Positions 38,361 to 46,906 of a stretch of 64,000 nt of DNA are shown here, one piece after another. The notes beneath the pieces are model-generated. The model was not told the origin of the DNA, searched no databases, and worked only from the letters and a program-made list of their open reading frames with translations. Each line of letters begins with the position of its first letter. The first letter of the stretch is position 1. The DNA comes from Rhizobium sp. RU20A (GTDB taxonomy: Bacteria > Pseudomonadota > Alphaproteobacteria > Rhizobiales > Rhizobiaceae), in assembly GCF_900155885.1 (NCBI RefSeq), contig NZ_FTMB01000012.1, positions 1 through 64,000 of the forward strand. The letters are read 5' to 3'. A program made the translations under genes and the position numbers.

Positions 38361-38395
38361 GGTACTCTCCCTTTTCCAGATCATGCCGCAAGGAA

Positions 38396-38420
38396 AACAA
38401 ACGGCGGGCGAGATCGTTCC
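38396..38420 (-). promoter_or_regulatory. EcfG-like promoter (GGAAC-N16-TGTT)
   Basis: On the minus strand GGAAC (38420-38416) is followed after 16 nt by TGTT (38399-38396). The first base of the -10 differs from the consensus CGTT, a position that tolerates change. It faces the 75-residue gene, 35 nt before its start. Confidence 0.4.
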
Positions 38421-38445
38421 ATCGTGCCCGCCGCCAAGCGGCCTG

Positions 38446-38766
38446 TCAGGCGTCGAGCGTTTCGGTGGATTTCGGCGTCTTCGCCCTCCGGGATGCGGGT
38501 TTTGCAGCGGATGTCGTCTTATCCGATGTAGCGGGCTTGGCTTTCCGACGGACAGCGGGTTCCGCGGCGGGCTCTGCGTTTACCACGACCTTCGGCGCCG
38601 CGGGGGTCTTGCGCGGCGCGCGCGGGGTCTTGGCGGCGGCCTCAGCCGAAAGCACTTCGAGGCGCGCCATTTCCCAATGGCGTTGCTCTTCGCCATGCGG
38701 ATGGCCCTCGGCCTCCCAGATGGCATAGGCACGGTTTCGAATGCGGCTTTCGAGGGTAACGTCCAT
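38446..38766 (-). CDS. DUF2934 protein with histone-H1-like tail
   Basis: A 106-residue protein in two parts. Residues 1-40 are the DUF2934 domain (RIRNRAYAIWEAEGHPHG..RHWEMARLE). The remainder is Lys/Ala/Pro-rich (KTPRAPRKTPAAPK and AVRRKAKPAT), like eukaryotic-H1-type tails in bacterial nucleoid proteins. DUF2934 is common in rhizobia, often in stress or plasmid contexts, with no known function. GGAG close to the start supports it. It is the fourth member of a run of small genes, and I see no EcfG motif before it. Confidence 0.75.
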   Translation of the reverse strand: MDVTLESRIRNRAYAIWEAEGHPHGEEQRHWEMARLEVLSAEAAAKTPRAPRKTPAAPKVVVNAEPAAEPAVRRKAKPATSDKTTSAAKPASRRAKTPKSTETLDA

Positions 38767-39204
38767 TCATCGTCTCCATGTTGAACAGGCCGGACGCGGG
38801 CGTCCTGGTTTTCGCCTGGCAAATGATCGGCGGTGAGACGAGAAACGGACCGGATCGAATCGCGCGATCATCGGGCGTTGCCGACTGTAACAGCTTTTGA
38901 CCGGCCGGCCACCCCCGGCGGCATCATGGAACGGTGCACGCCAGCGCCGGCCACAATTTGACCGTGCCGCCATGGGAGGCGGGACCAGAGGCGCGATATT
39001 TACCTTCAATCGTCTGGGGACGTCGGCTGATCCACTTTTCAGTCTGGTGCTCTAGCAAGGAGCGCATGAAATCGGATAGACCGAAATCATTGGCGCTGCG
39101 GGGTTTTCGCCCTATTTAAGCGACGCGGGATGCTGGACGTGGTTTTCGTTCAGCCGCACGCAACATCATGGGTGACCGCAGGGGCGGTCGGGTCGGATTG
39201 ACGC
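38767..39204. other. Gene-free stretch upstream of the M48 protease
   Basis: No convincing gene. The only structure seen is a small hairpin (GACCGC / GCGGTC, 39174-39189) just before the protease start. The left part is the leader of the DUF2934 gene. Confidence 0.5.
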
Positions 39205-40725
39205 ATGGCAAAGGGACTGGCTGGGCATCACAAAAGCGTATCGAACGGGGCGAGCGTCTGGGGGCGTCGCGTTGCGCGCGCGCTCGTGCTCTCCAGCGTT
39301 CTCGTGCTGTCCGGTTGCCAGTCGCTGCTGGAGCAGTCCTACGAGCCGAGCGTGTCGCCCTCGTCCAATCCGCAGATCGTCGACGAGGTGCAGAAGAACG
39401 ATCCGCGTGCTGCGATGGGCGCGCGCGAACATCCGCGGATCGTGGCCAGCTATGGCGGCGAATACAAGGATGCCAAGACCGAACGCCTCGTGGCGCGCAT
39501 TGCCGGCGCCCTGACAGCAGTGTCGGAAAATCCGCTGCAATCCTATCGCATCACCATTCTCAATTCACCCGCGATCAATGCCTTTGCGTTGCCCGGCGGC
39601 TATCTCTATGTGACGCGCGGTCTGCTGGCGCTTGCGAACGACGCCTCGGAAGTGGCCGCCGTGCTGTCGCACGAAATGGCGCATGTGACCGCCAATCACG
39701 GTATCGAGCGCCAGCAGCGCGAGGAGGCGGAGGTGATCGCCAGCCGCGTCGTCTCCGAAGTGCTCTCAAGCGATCTCGCCGGCAAGCAGGCGCTGGCGCG
39801 CGGCAAGTTGCGGCTCGCGGCCTTCTCGCGTCAGCAGGAGTTGCAGGCCGACGTGATCGGTGTGCGCATGCTGGGTGAAGCCGGCTACGACCCCTATGCC
39901 GCGGCGCGGTTCCTCGATTCCATGGCGGCCTACAGCCGCTTTTCGGCGGTCGATCCGGAATCGGACCAGAGCCTCGACTTCCTGTCCAGCCATCCGAGTG
40001 CGCCGCAGCGCGTGGACCTGGCGCGGCGCCACGCCCGTGCGTTCGGTCAGGAGGGGCAGGTGGGCGATCGCGGCCGTGACTATTATCTCGATGGCATCGA
40101 CGGCCTGCTCTATGGCGACCGGCCGGAAGAGGGCTATGTGCGCGGGCAGACCTTCCTGCATGCCGGTCTTGGCATCCGCTTCGACGTGCCGGACGGTTTC
40201 CGGATCGACAACAAGGCGGAAGCCGTGCTTGCCACGGGGCCGAACGATGTGGCGATCCGCTTTGACGGCGTCCCGGACACGCAGGGCCAGAGCCTATCCG
40301 CCTACATTGCGAGCGGATGGGTGACCGGCTTGCAGCCGGCCACGATCCGGGCCATCCGCGTCAACGGCCTTGAGGCCGCGACGGCGCGGGCCAGCGCCGA
40401 CCGTTGGGATTTCGACGTGACGGTAGTTCGGCTCGGCCAGCGCATCTATCGCTTCCTGACGGCTGTGCCGAAGGGATCGCCGTCGCTGCAACCGACAGCC
40501 GATGCTTTGCGCATCTCCTTCCGGCAGATGACGCCGACCGAAGCTGCCTCGATCAAGCCGCTGCGCGTGCGCGTTCTGACGGCGGGGCCTGGCGATACGA
40601 TCGCAACGCTCGCTGCCCGGATGATGGGGACCGATCGCAAGCTTGATCTCTTCCGCCTCATCAATGCGATGACGCTCACCTCCGTCGTCAAGCCGGGCGA
40701 CCGGGTGAAGATTATCGCCGAATAA
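39205..40725 (+). CDS. M48-family zinc metalloprotease lipoprotein (BepA/LoiP-like)
   Basis: A 506-residue envelope protease. A signal peptide with lipobox LSGC (VLVLSGCQS) is followed by the M48 domain: NAFALPGGYLYVTRGLL, zinc motif HEMAH and the third ligand glutamate in ELQADVIG. A C-terminal half of about 200 residues follows. It ends in a LysM-like segment (VLTAGPGDTIATLAARM...LFRLINAM...VKPGDRVKII), which may bind peptidoglycan. BepA-type proteases degrade or help fold outer-membrane proteins. The ribosome site is weak. The MoxR ATPase follows after 26 bp. Confidence 0.9.
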   Translation: MAKGLAGHHKSVSNGASVWGRRVARALVLSSVLVLSGCQSLLEQSYEPSVSPSSNPQIVDEVQKNDPRAAMGAREHPRIVASYGGEYKDAKTERLVARIAGALTAVSENPLQSYRITILNSPAINAFALPGGYLYVTRGLLALANDASEVAAVLSHEMAHVTANHGIERQQREEAEVIASRVVSEVLSSDLAGKQALARGKLRLAAFSRQQELQADVIGVRMLGEAGYDPYAAARFLDSMAAYSRFSAVDPESDQSLDFLSSHPSAPQRVDLARRHARAFGQEGQVGDRGRDYYLDGIDGLLYGDRPEEGYVRGQTFLHAGLGIRFDVPDGFRIDNKAEAVLATGPNDVAIRFDGVPDTQGQSLSAYIASGWVTGLQPATIRAIRVNGLEAATARASADRWDFDVTVVRLGQRIYRFLTAVPKGSPSLQPTADALRISFRQMTPTEAASIKPLRVRVLTAGPGDTIATLAARMMGTDRKLDLFRLINAMTLTSVVKPGDRVKIIAE

Positions 40726-40751
40726 TTCGTCCAGCTTTGCCGGAGTGCCCC

Positions 40752-41591
40752 ATGCCGTTTTCCGGAACCGATGCCTATATTGCCGACAAGGACCTGCTGG
40801 TGGCCGTCAATGCCGCCATCCGGCTCCAGCGCCCGCTTCTGGTGAAGGGCGAGCCGGGCACCGGCAAGACCGAGCTTGCCCGGCAGGTGGCGAGCAAACT
40901 CGGCGCGCCCTTCATCGAGTGGAACGTGAAATCCACCACCAAGGCGCAGCAAGGGCTTTACGATTACGATGCCGTCTCGCGGCTGCGCGACAGCCAGCTC
41001 GGCGACGCGAAGGTCAACGACATCGCCAACTATATCCGCCGTGGTAAGCTGTGGCAGGCCTTCGAGACGGACAGCCGCGCCGTGCTGCTGATCGACGAGA
41101 TCGACAAGGCTGACATCGAGTTTCCGAACGATCTGTTGCAGGAACTCGACCGGATGGAGTTCCACGTCTACGAGACCGGCGAGACGATCACGGCCCGACA
41201 CCGGCCGATCGTCATCATCACTTCCAACAACGAAAAGGAACTACCGGACGCCTTTCTGCGCCGCTGTTTCTTCCACTTCATCCCCTTTCCCGATGCAGAG
41301 ACGCTGGCGCGGATCGTGGAGGTGCATTTCCCGGGCATCCGCCGCAATCTTCTCTCTCAGGCCCTCGCCACCTTCTTCGAGATCCGCAATGTGCAGGGGC
41401 TGAAAAAGAAGCCTTCGACCTCGGAGGCGCTGGATTGGATCCGCCTTCTGGTTGCCGATGACGTGGACCCGGCCGATCTGAGGGCCGACGCGAAGACAAT
41501 GTTGCCGAAGCTCTACGGGGCGCTACTGAAAAACGAGCAGGATGTGCATCTCTTCGAGCGGCTGGCCTTCATGAGCCGGCGCGAGAGCTGA
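40752..41591 (+). CDS. MoxR-type AAA+ ATPase
   Basis: A 279-residue MoxR-family AAA+ protein. Walker A is GEPGTGKTE, Walker B VLLIDEIDKAD, sensor 1 ITSNNEKELPDAFLRRCF with the arginine finger region, and a lid domain follows. MoxR ATPases work with von Willebrand factor A proteins to mature or remodel protein complexes (the CoxD/CoxE and RavA/ViaA types). A CoxE-like vWA gene lies at 43160, separated from this one by metA and a GNAT gene. GGAG six bases upstream fixes the start. Confidence 0.9.
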   Translation: MPFSGTDAYIADKDLLVAVNAAIRLQRPLLVKGEPGTGKTELARQVASKLGAPFIEWNVKSTTKAQQGLYDYDAVSRLRDSQLGDAKVNDIANYIRRGKLWQAFETDSRAVLLIDEIDKADIEFPNDLLQELDRMEFHVYETGETITARHRPIVIITSNNEKELPDAFLRRCFFHFIPFPDAETLARIVEVHFPGIRRNLLSQALATFFEIRNVQGLKKKPSTSEALDWIRLLVADDVDPADLRADAKTMLPKLYGALLKNEQDVHLFERLAFMSRRES

Positions 41592-41637
41592 GACCGGCGT
41601 CACATTGATTCTGCGTGAAAGTGGGCGTATGAACAGC

Positions 41638-41696
41638 GCTTGTGGTGATTTGCCGGCCGGCTTGCAGCCACGTTAAACAAGTTGCTAAAGGGCCGC
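41638..41696 (+). ncRNA. SAM-II riboswitch upstream of metA
   Basis: The sequence TGTGGTGATTTGCCGGCCGG followed by CTTGCAGCCACGTTAAACAA and GTTGCTAAAG matches the alphaproteobacterial metA leader motif. P1 pairs TGTGG with CCACG. The loop bases near GGCTTG can pair with CAAGTT to form the H-type pseudoknot, and the conserved GCTAAA end is present. It ends 70 nt before metA. S-adenosylmethionine binding would lower metA expression. Confidence 0.88.
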
Positions 41697-41765
41697 GGGG
41701 AGAAGGACTTCCGTGGACCGTTGGCGATTTGATGCAGCCGGCTTTCCAGTGTCGAAGTGAGCCCC

Positions 41766-42686
41766 ATGCCGATCAAGATTCCCGATGCACTGCCCGCGTT
41801 CCAGACCCTCGTTTCCGAGGGCGTGCGGGTGATGACGGAAACCGTGGCCATCCGTCAGGATATCCGTCCGCTGCAGATCGGCCTGCTCAATCTCATGCCG
41901 AACAAGATCAAGACCGAGATCCAGATGGCGCGCCTTGTCGGCGCCTCGCCGCTGCAGGTGGAGTTTTCGCTGGTGCGCGTTGGTGGCCACCGGGCAAAGA
42001 ACACCTCCGAAGAACATCTCCTCTCCTTCTACAATACTTGGGAAGAGATCCGGCACCGCAAGTTCGACGGCTTCATCATCACCGGCGCACCGGTGGAAAC
42101 GCTGGACTACGAGGACGTGACCTACTGGGACGAGATGAAGCAGATTCTCGACTGGACGGAAACCAACGTCCATTCGACGCTCAACATCTGCTGGGGCGCG
42201 ATGGCCGCCATCTACCACTTCCACAAGGTGCCGAAATATACGCTGAAGGAGAAGGCCTTCGGGGTGTTCCGCCACCACAATCGCAAGCCGTCCTCGGTCT
42301 TCCTCAACGGGTTCTCGGATGACTTCCAGATTCCCGTGTCGCGCTGGACGGAGGTGCGGGCCGAGGATATCGCGCGCGTACCTGACCTCGATATCCTCAT
42401 GGAATCGGACGAGACGGGTGTGTGTTTCGTGGAAGAGAAGGGCGGCAAGCGGCTCTATGTCTTCAACCATGTTGAATACGATTCCACCTCGCTGGCCGAT
42501 GAGTATTTCCGCGATGCGAATGCAGGTGTTCCCATCCGGCTACCGAAGAACTATTTTCCCCACAACGACCCGTCGATCCCGCCCCAGAACCGCTGGCGCA
42601 GCCATGCGCATCTCCTGTTCGGCAACTGGATCAACGAGATTTACCAGACGACGCCCTATGATCTGAACGCGATCGGCAAGGGGTGA
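41766..42686 (+). CDS. metA: Homoserine O-acyltransferase MetA (predicted acetyl-CoA specific)
   Basis: A 306-residue MetA that activates homoserine for methionine synthesis. The catalytic cysteine is in NICWGAMAA, and the His/Glu pair is in [22 protein letters not shown] and YFPHNDP are family hallmarks. The specificity position after GAPV is Glu (GAPVETL), where the succinyl enzyme of E. coli has Gly (GAPLGL). Glu at this site marks acetyl-CoA use, so it is probably a homoserine O-acetyltransferase despite the usual succinyl label. It is under a SAM-II riboswitch. An in-frame GTG three codons earlier is an alternative start. Confidence 0.93.
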   Translation: MPIKIPDALPAFQTLVSEGVRVMTETVAIRQDIRPLQIGLLNLMPNKIKTEIQMARLVGASPLQVEFSLVRVGGHRAKNTSEEHLLSFYNTWEEIRHRKFDGFIITGAPVETLDYEDVTYWDEMKQILDWTETNVHSTLNICWGAMAAIYHFHKVPKYTLKEKAFGVFRHHNRKPSSVFLNGFSDDFQIPVSRWTEVRAEDIARVPDLDILMESDETGVCFVEEKGGKRLYVFNHVEYDSTSLADEYFRDANAGVPIRLPKNYFPHNDPSIPPQNRWRSHAHLLFGNWINEIYQTTPYDLNAIGKG

Positions 42687-42706
42687 TCGAACGCAGGAGA
42701 AGAGCC

Positions 42707-43156
42707 ATGTCCGGTCTCGTTATTCGCCCCATCGAAGCGGCAGACGAGGCCGACTGGCGCCGCCTGTGGACAGCCTATCTGATGTTCTATGAAACCGTGC
42801 TGCCGGAGACGGTGTACGCCTCCACTTTCGCGCGCCTGACGAGCGGCGCGCAGGGGGAGTTTCGCGGCTTTCTTGCCCTTGTCGATGGGCAGCCGGTTGG
42901 TCTCACCCACTACGTCTTTCATCGGACCTGCTGGGCTGTCGGCGATTCCTGCTATCTTCAGGACCTTTTCGCCGATCCGACCGTCCGGGGACGCGGCATC
43001 GGACGCGCGCTGATCGAGGCCGTCTATGCGGCGGCTGAGGCGCAAGGCGCCGCCAAGGTCTACTGGCTGACGCAGGAGTTCAATCATACGGCCCGGCAGC
43101 TCTATGACCGGATCGCCGCCAAGACGCCGTTCATCGTCTACAGCAAGGCCCTTTGA
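42707..43156 (+). CDS. GNAT-family N-acetyltransferase
   Basis: A 149-residue GNAT. The acetyl-CoA-binding motif is VRGRGIGRALIEAVYAAA, preceded by YLQDLFADPT on strand beta-4; VYWLTQEFNHTARQLYDRIA is motif B. The substrate is unknown. CAGGAG lies before the ATG at 42707. It starts 20 bp after metA and its stop lies three bases before the vWA gene, so metA, this gene and the vWA gene are probably one message. Confidence 0.88.
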   Translation: MSGLVIRPIEAADEADWRRLWTAYLMFYETVLPETVYASTFARLTSGAQGEFRGFLALVDGQPVGLTHYVFHRTCWAVGDSCYLQDLFADPTVRGRGIGRALIEAVYAAAEAQGAAKVYWLTQEFNHTARQLYDRIAAKTPFIVYSKAL

Positions 43157-43159
43157 GTG

Positions 43160-44344
43160 ATGCTGATCCCCTTCTTCCTGATGCTGAGGGCGGAGCGCGT
43201 ACCGGTGACGCTGCGCGAGCTTCTCGTGCTTCTGGAGGGCATGGAGGCCGGGCTTGTCGATTTCGACGTCGAGTCCTTCTATTTCCTGGCGCGGGCGGCG
43301 CTCATCAAGGACGAGCGGCACATCGATCGCTTTGACCGTGTCTTTGCCCAATGCTTCAAGGGGCTGGATCTCGTCTCCGGTGTGGAGGGGGAGGGGCCGC
43401 GGCCGCTTCCGGAGGAATGGCTGCGCAAGCTGGCGGAGCGGCACCTCACCGAGGAGGAGAAAGCGCTGATCGAGAGCCTTGGCGGTTTCGACGCACTGAT
43501 GGAGACCCTGCGCCAACGGCTAGCCGAGCAGAAGGAGCGGCATCAGGGCGGCTCGAAGTGGATCGGCACCGCCGGCACCTCTCCCTTCGGCGCCTATGGC
43601 TACAATCCCGAGGGCGTTCGGATCGGGCAGGCGGAGTCCCGGCATCGGCGAGCGGTCAAAGTCTGGGACCGGCGCGACTTTCGCGACTATGACGACGACG
43701 TCGAATTCGGCACGCGCAACATCAAGGTGGCGCTGCGGCGCCTGCGCCGTTTCGTGCGCGAGGGGGCGGCGGACGAACTGGATCTGCCCGCCACGATCCG
43801 CGCAACCGCCGAGCAGGGCTATATCGATGTCGTGACGCGGCCGGAACGGCGCAATGCCGTGCGCATGCTGATGTTTCTCGATGTCGGCGGCTCCATGGAC
43901 GGGCACGTGCGGGATGTGGAGATGTTGTTTTCCGCCGCGCGCTCCGAATTCCGGCATCTCGAACACTTCTACTTCCACAACTGCGTCTATGAGGGTGTGT
44001 GGAAGACGAACAGCCGACGACATGTGGACCGGATCGCGACAGAGGAGGTGCTGCGCACCTATGGGTCCGGCTATAAGCTGTGCTTCGTGGGCGATGCCGC
44101 CATGAGCCCCTATGAGCTCACGCATTCCGGCGGCTCGGTCGAGCACTGGAACAGCGAGCCGGGCGCGCTCTGGCTGGAGCGGCTGGCCACGCAGTTTCCC
44201 GGCCATGTCTGGCTGAACCCCGTTAGACCGGACTACTGGGGCTATACGGCCTCGATCGGCCTTGTGCAGCGGCTGATGGGCGGGCGGATGTTTCCGTTGA
44301 CGCTGTCGGGCCTGACGGATGCCATGCGCGCGCTGCTGCGTTGA
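43160..44344 (+). CDS. CoxE-like von Willebrand factor A domain protein
   Basis: A 394-residue vWA protein of the CoxE/YehP kind, expected to partner the MoxR ATPase 1.6 kb upstream. The N-terminal region is helical (VPVTLRELLVLLEGMEAGL). The vWA domain starts at MLMFLDVGGSM; the metal-site motif, normally DxSxS, reads DVGGS, so the first serine is glycine. Later conserved parts are FHNCVYEGVW and YKLCFVGDAAMSPYEL. The start is ATG 43160 (GTG 43157 directly before it), adjoining the GNAT stop. Its client complex is unknown. Confidence 0.87.
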   Translation: MLIPFFLMLRAERVPVTLRELLVLLEGMEAGLVDFDVESFYFLARAALIKDERHIDRFDRVFAQCFKGLDLVSGVEGEGPRPLPEEWLRKLAERHLTEEEKALIESLGGFDALMETLRQRLAEQKERHQGGSKWIGTAGTSPFGAYGYNPEGVRIGQAESRHRRAVKVWDRRDFRDYDDDVEFGTRNIKVALRRLRRFVREGAADELDLPATIRATAEQGYIDVVTRPERRNAVRMLMFLDVGGSMDGHVRDVEMLFSAARSEFRHLEHFYFHNCVYEGVWKTNSRRHVDRIATEEVLRTYGSGYKLCFVGDAAMSPYELTHSGGSVEHWNSEPGALWLERLATQFPGHVWLNPVRPDYWGYTASIGLVQRLMGGRMFPLTLSGLTDAMRALLR

Positions 44345-44439
44345 CGGCTCAATTGTATGATTTATCGGTTGCGGTGATGCGGAATTTGCCGCAGGTTCGC
44401 CGCGCCTGCCGCGAGGAGCAGGCCGATGGGAGGATGGGG

Positions 44440-45453
44440 ATGATGCGCGAGCATTTCGGCGTGTTGCCGACGGGTGAAGTGGTGGAACGGGTCACGCTTG
44501 TCGGCGGCGGGCTGACGGCGAACATTCTGACCTATGGCGCCGTCATTCACGATCTCCGGCTGGACGGACATCAGCCGGCACTTGTCCTGGGTTTCGAGAC
44601 GCTTCAGTCCTATCTCGACCATTCTCCCTTTTTCGGCGCGACACCGGGGCGATGCTCCAACCGCATCGCGGATGGCGTCTTCAGCATTGACGGGAGCGCC
44701 TTTCATCTGGAGCGGAACGAGAAAGGCGTGACCCATCTGCATGGCGGCAGCGATGGTCTGGCCGTTCGCAACTGGGAGATCGTCGACCTCGGAGCCGATT
44801 TCGTCGTGCTGGGGATCACGGACCCGGATGGGCGCGCCGGCTATCCAGGCAATTGCCGCGTCACGGCGCGCTACAGCCTCTCAGAAGGCGGGACGTTGGG
44901 TGTGGTCTACCAATCGACGAGCGATGCCGCCACGCTCTGCAATATCTGCCAGCACAGCTATTTCAATCTGGATGGCCGGCCGGATGCCTTCGACCACGTC
45001 ATCTCCATAGCGGCCGATCATTATCTGCCGGTGGATGATCGGCTCATCCCGACCGGAGAGGTTCGGCCGGTCGATGGAACCGTTTTCGACCTGCGCCAGC
45101 CCACCGCCTTGCAGGTGCAGCGGCACGGCGAAAAGATCGCGTACGATCATAATTTCTGCCTGTCACCCGAAAGGGGCGAGATGCGTAGCGCGGCGCGGGT
45201 GACGAGCCCGCATTCGGGCGTTTCGCTGGAGGTACGGACCACGGAGCCCGGGGTGCAACTCTATACGGGCGTGATGATACCGGCGATGCAAGTGCCAGGG
45301 CTGGATGGCCGCGTCTACGGTCCCTTTGCCGGCTTCTGCCTCGAGACCCAGGTCTGGCCGGATGCGATCAACCACGCAGGCTTTCCGAACGCCATCCTGC
45401 GTCCCGGCGAGACGCTGCTTCAGGAGACAGCGTACATTTTCACGAAAGGGTGA
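44440..45453 (+). CDS. galM: Aldose 1-epimerase (mutarotase)
   Basis: A 337-residue galactose-mutarotase-fold enzyme interconverting alpha and beta anomers of aldoses. Expected residues are GATPGRCSNRI (substrate arginine), HLHGG, the catalytic His in CQHSYFNLDG, YDHNFCL, and the catalytic Glu in CLETQVWPDAINH. GGGAGG six bases upstream fixes the start at 44440. A longer in-frame reading would overlap the vWA stop and has no ribosome site. It is closed by a perfect 17-bp terminator. It probably acts in general sugar metabolism; no sugar operon is beside it. Confidence 0.9.
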   Translation: MMREHFGVLPTGEVVERVTLVGGGLTANILTYGAVIHDLRLDGHQPALVLGFETLQSYLDHSPFFGATPGRCSNRIADGVFSIDGSAFHLERNEKGVTHLHGGSDGLAVRNWEIVDLGADFVVLGITDPDGRAGYPGNCRVTARYSLSEGGTLGVVYQSTSDAATLCNICQHSYFNLDGRPDAFDHVISIAADHYLPVDDRLIPTGEVRPVDGTVFDLRQPTALQVQRHGEKIAYDHNFCLSPERGEMRSAARVTSPHSGVSLEVRTTEPGVQLYTGVMIPAMQVPGLDGRVYGPFAGFCLETQVWPDAINHAGFPNAILRPGETLLQETAYIFTKG

Positions 45454-45475
45454 CGCGGGGCCCATCGCTTGCTGA

Positions 45476-45513
45476 AACGAAGAACGGCGCGGAAACCCGC
45501 GCCGTTCTTCGTT
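45476..45513. terminator. Very strong bidirectional terminator between galM and rpoH
   Basis: AACGAAGAACGGCGCGG pairs perfectly over 17 bp with its complement ending at 45513, around AAAC. It lies between convergent galM and rpoH and has A/T flanks on both sides, so it can end both transcripts. Confidence 0.88.
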
Positions 45514-45538
45514 GCCATTGTCTGAACTTCGATGCCGC

Positions 45539-46405
45539 TCACGCCATGCCGGTGGCCAGCACCGGGGCCCGGGCGACAAGGGCGCTGCGAAGTTTCTCGA
45601 GGGCGCGCGTTTCAATCTGGCGGACGCGCTCCTTGGAAATGCCGAGGTCCGCACCAAGTTCTTCCAGCGTCGCGCCCATTTCGGACAGGCGGCGGGCCTT
45701 GATGATCTTCATCTCGCGGTCGTTGAGGGAGGTCAGGGCATCCTTCAACCATTCACGACGACGCTCACCATCGATAATATCGCCGACCTGCTCATCGGGA
45801 AGCGGTTCGTCGCTGGCAAGGAAATCCATCCGTTCGGCACCATCGGGCTCGCCGGAGGAGACGGGAGCTTGGAGTGAGGTGTCGCTCCCGGAAAGGCGCG
45901 CATCCATGGTCTGAACGTCGCGCACACTCACCCCGAGCGCTGTGGCGATCTGTTCATGCATGGCCTGGGCGGTCAGTTGCTGATCGCCCTGGGCGAGCCG
46001 CGCGCGCAGGCGGCGCAGGTTGAAGAACAGCGCCTTCTGGGCAGAACTCGTACCGCCGCGGACGATCGACCAGTTGCGCAGGACGTAATCCTGCATGGAG
46101 GCGCGAATCCACCAGGTGGCATAGGTGGAGAAGCGGACGTCGCGACCGGGCTCGAAGCGGGCAGCGGCTTCAAGGAGGCCGACGTAGCCTTCCTGTACGA
46201 GATCGCCCATGGGAAGGCCGAAATGGCGAAACTTGGTGGCCATGGAGACGACGAGGCGCATGTGCGCCATGGCAATGCGGTTGCGCGCCTCCTGGTCGTC
46301 ATTCTCGCGCCAGGCGATGGCGAGATCCTGCTCCTCCTGGCGCTCCAGATAGGGGGCGGCCATGGCGATCTTGATGAGGCGTCTTTCTGCACTCTGGTTC
46401 TTCAT
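45539..46405 (-). CDS. rpoH: RNA polymerase sigma-32 factor RpoH (RpoH2 type)
   Basis: A 288-residue heat-shock sigma factor. Region 2 shows LVVSMATKFRHFGLPMGDLVQEGYVGLLEAA and FSTYATWWIRASMQDYVLRNWSIVR; the RpoH box is QKALFFNLRRLR; region 4 ends ELGADLGISKERVRQIETRAL. Rhizobia usually have two rpoH genes. The exact EcfG promoter upstream, as known for rpoH2 of Sinorhizobium, identifies this as the RpoH2 type, acting late in the general stress response. GGAG eight bases upstream fixes the start. Confidence 0.94.
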   Translation of the reverse strand: MKNQSAERRLIKIAMAAPYLERQEEQDLAIAWRENDDQEARNRIAMAHMRLVVSMATKFRHFGLPMGDLVQEGYVGLLEAAARFEPGRDVRFSTYATWWIRASMQDYVLRNWSIVRGGTSSAQKALFFNLRRLRARLAQGDQQLTAQAMHEQIATALGVSVRDVQTMDARLSGSDTSLQAPVSSGEPDGAERMDFLASDEPLPDEQVGDIIDGERRREWLKDALTSLNDREMKIIKARRLSEMGATLEELGADLGISKERVRQIETRALEKLRSALVARAPVLATGMA

Positions 46406-46631
46406 GGGAAAGCTCCGTCAGATCGCGCCCTGCGCGTCACGAGTTCGACCGGCAACCAGCAGAAAGAGAGGATCACCAGGATCGGTATCGACGGAAACAG
46501 GCGCTTCCGGCTTGACAGGATTCCGGGTGGTTCTATCTCTCCGCTCACAACGAGAAAACAGGCGGGGCACGATTGGGAGGCTTCATGGACCGGCTGCTGC
46601 CGGGCGGAGCCATGTCCGTCGGCGTGTGTAA

Positions 46632-46656
46632 AACGCCGCGTCCTGAAAAAAGTTCC
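46632..46656 (-). promoter_or_regulatory. EcfG/RpoE2-type promoter of rpoH
   Basis: On the minus strand GGAAC (46656-46652) and CGTT (46635-46632) are separated by exactly 16 nt, followed by TT. It implies a leader of about 220 nt before rpoH. RpoE2 control of rpoH2 is established in Sinorhizobium meliloti, which strengthens the call. The rest of the 46406-46906 gap holds no gene that I can support. Confidence 0.75.
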
Positions 46657-46856
46657 GGCGCCCCTTGAAAATTTCAGCGCGAAACGCGCCTTTTCTTTTC
46701 TGTAGTCCGCGTTAGGTGCGCGGCGCTGAACGCGTTCGGAAGACACTTCCAATAAGTCTTTGTTAAAGAAAGAATATTTTCCAGACGGCCTCTCGCATTC
46801 GCCGGGCAGTGCCGCTCCATGGCCCTCAAGACCAGTCCGTACCCTTCATAAGGCAC

Positions 46857-46882
46857 AAAAAAACCCGGGCAAGGCCCGGGCT
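46857..46882 (-). terminator. Rho-independent terminator after carD
   Basis: On the minus strand GCCCGGG and CCCGGGC pair over 7 bp with a 3-nt loop, then a run of eight T. It begins 25 nt after the carD stop. Confidence 0.9.
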
Positions 46883-46906
46883 TTCGTCGTCAGGAGAGAG
46901 CGAAAA

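Noticed and set aside
38119-38400. Alternative 93-codon minus-strand frame over the 75-residue gene
   Set aside because: Pro/Arg/Gln-rich shadow; the other frame has the ribosome site and promoter geometry.
46402-46752. 116-codon minus-strand frame upstream of rpoH
   Set aside because: It overlaps the rpoH leader and the EcfG promoter, and has no ribosome site or family.
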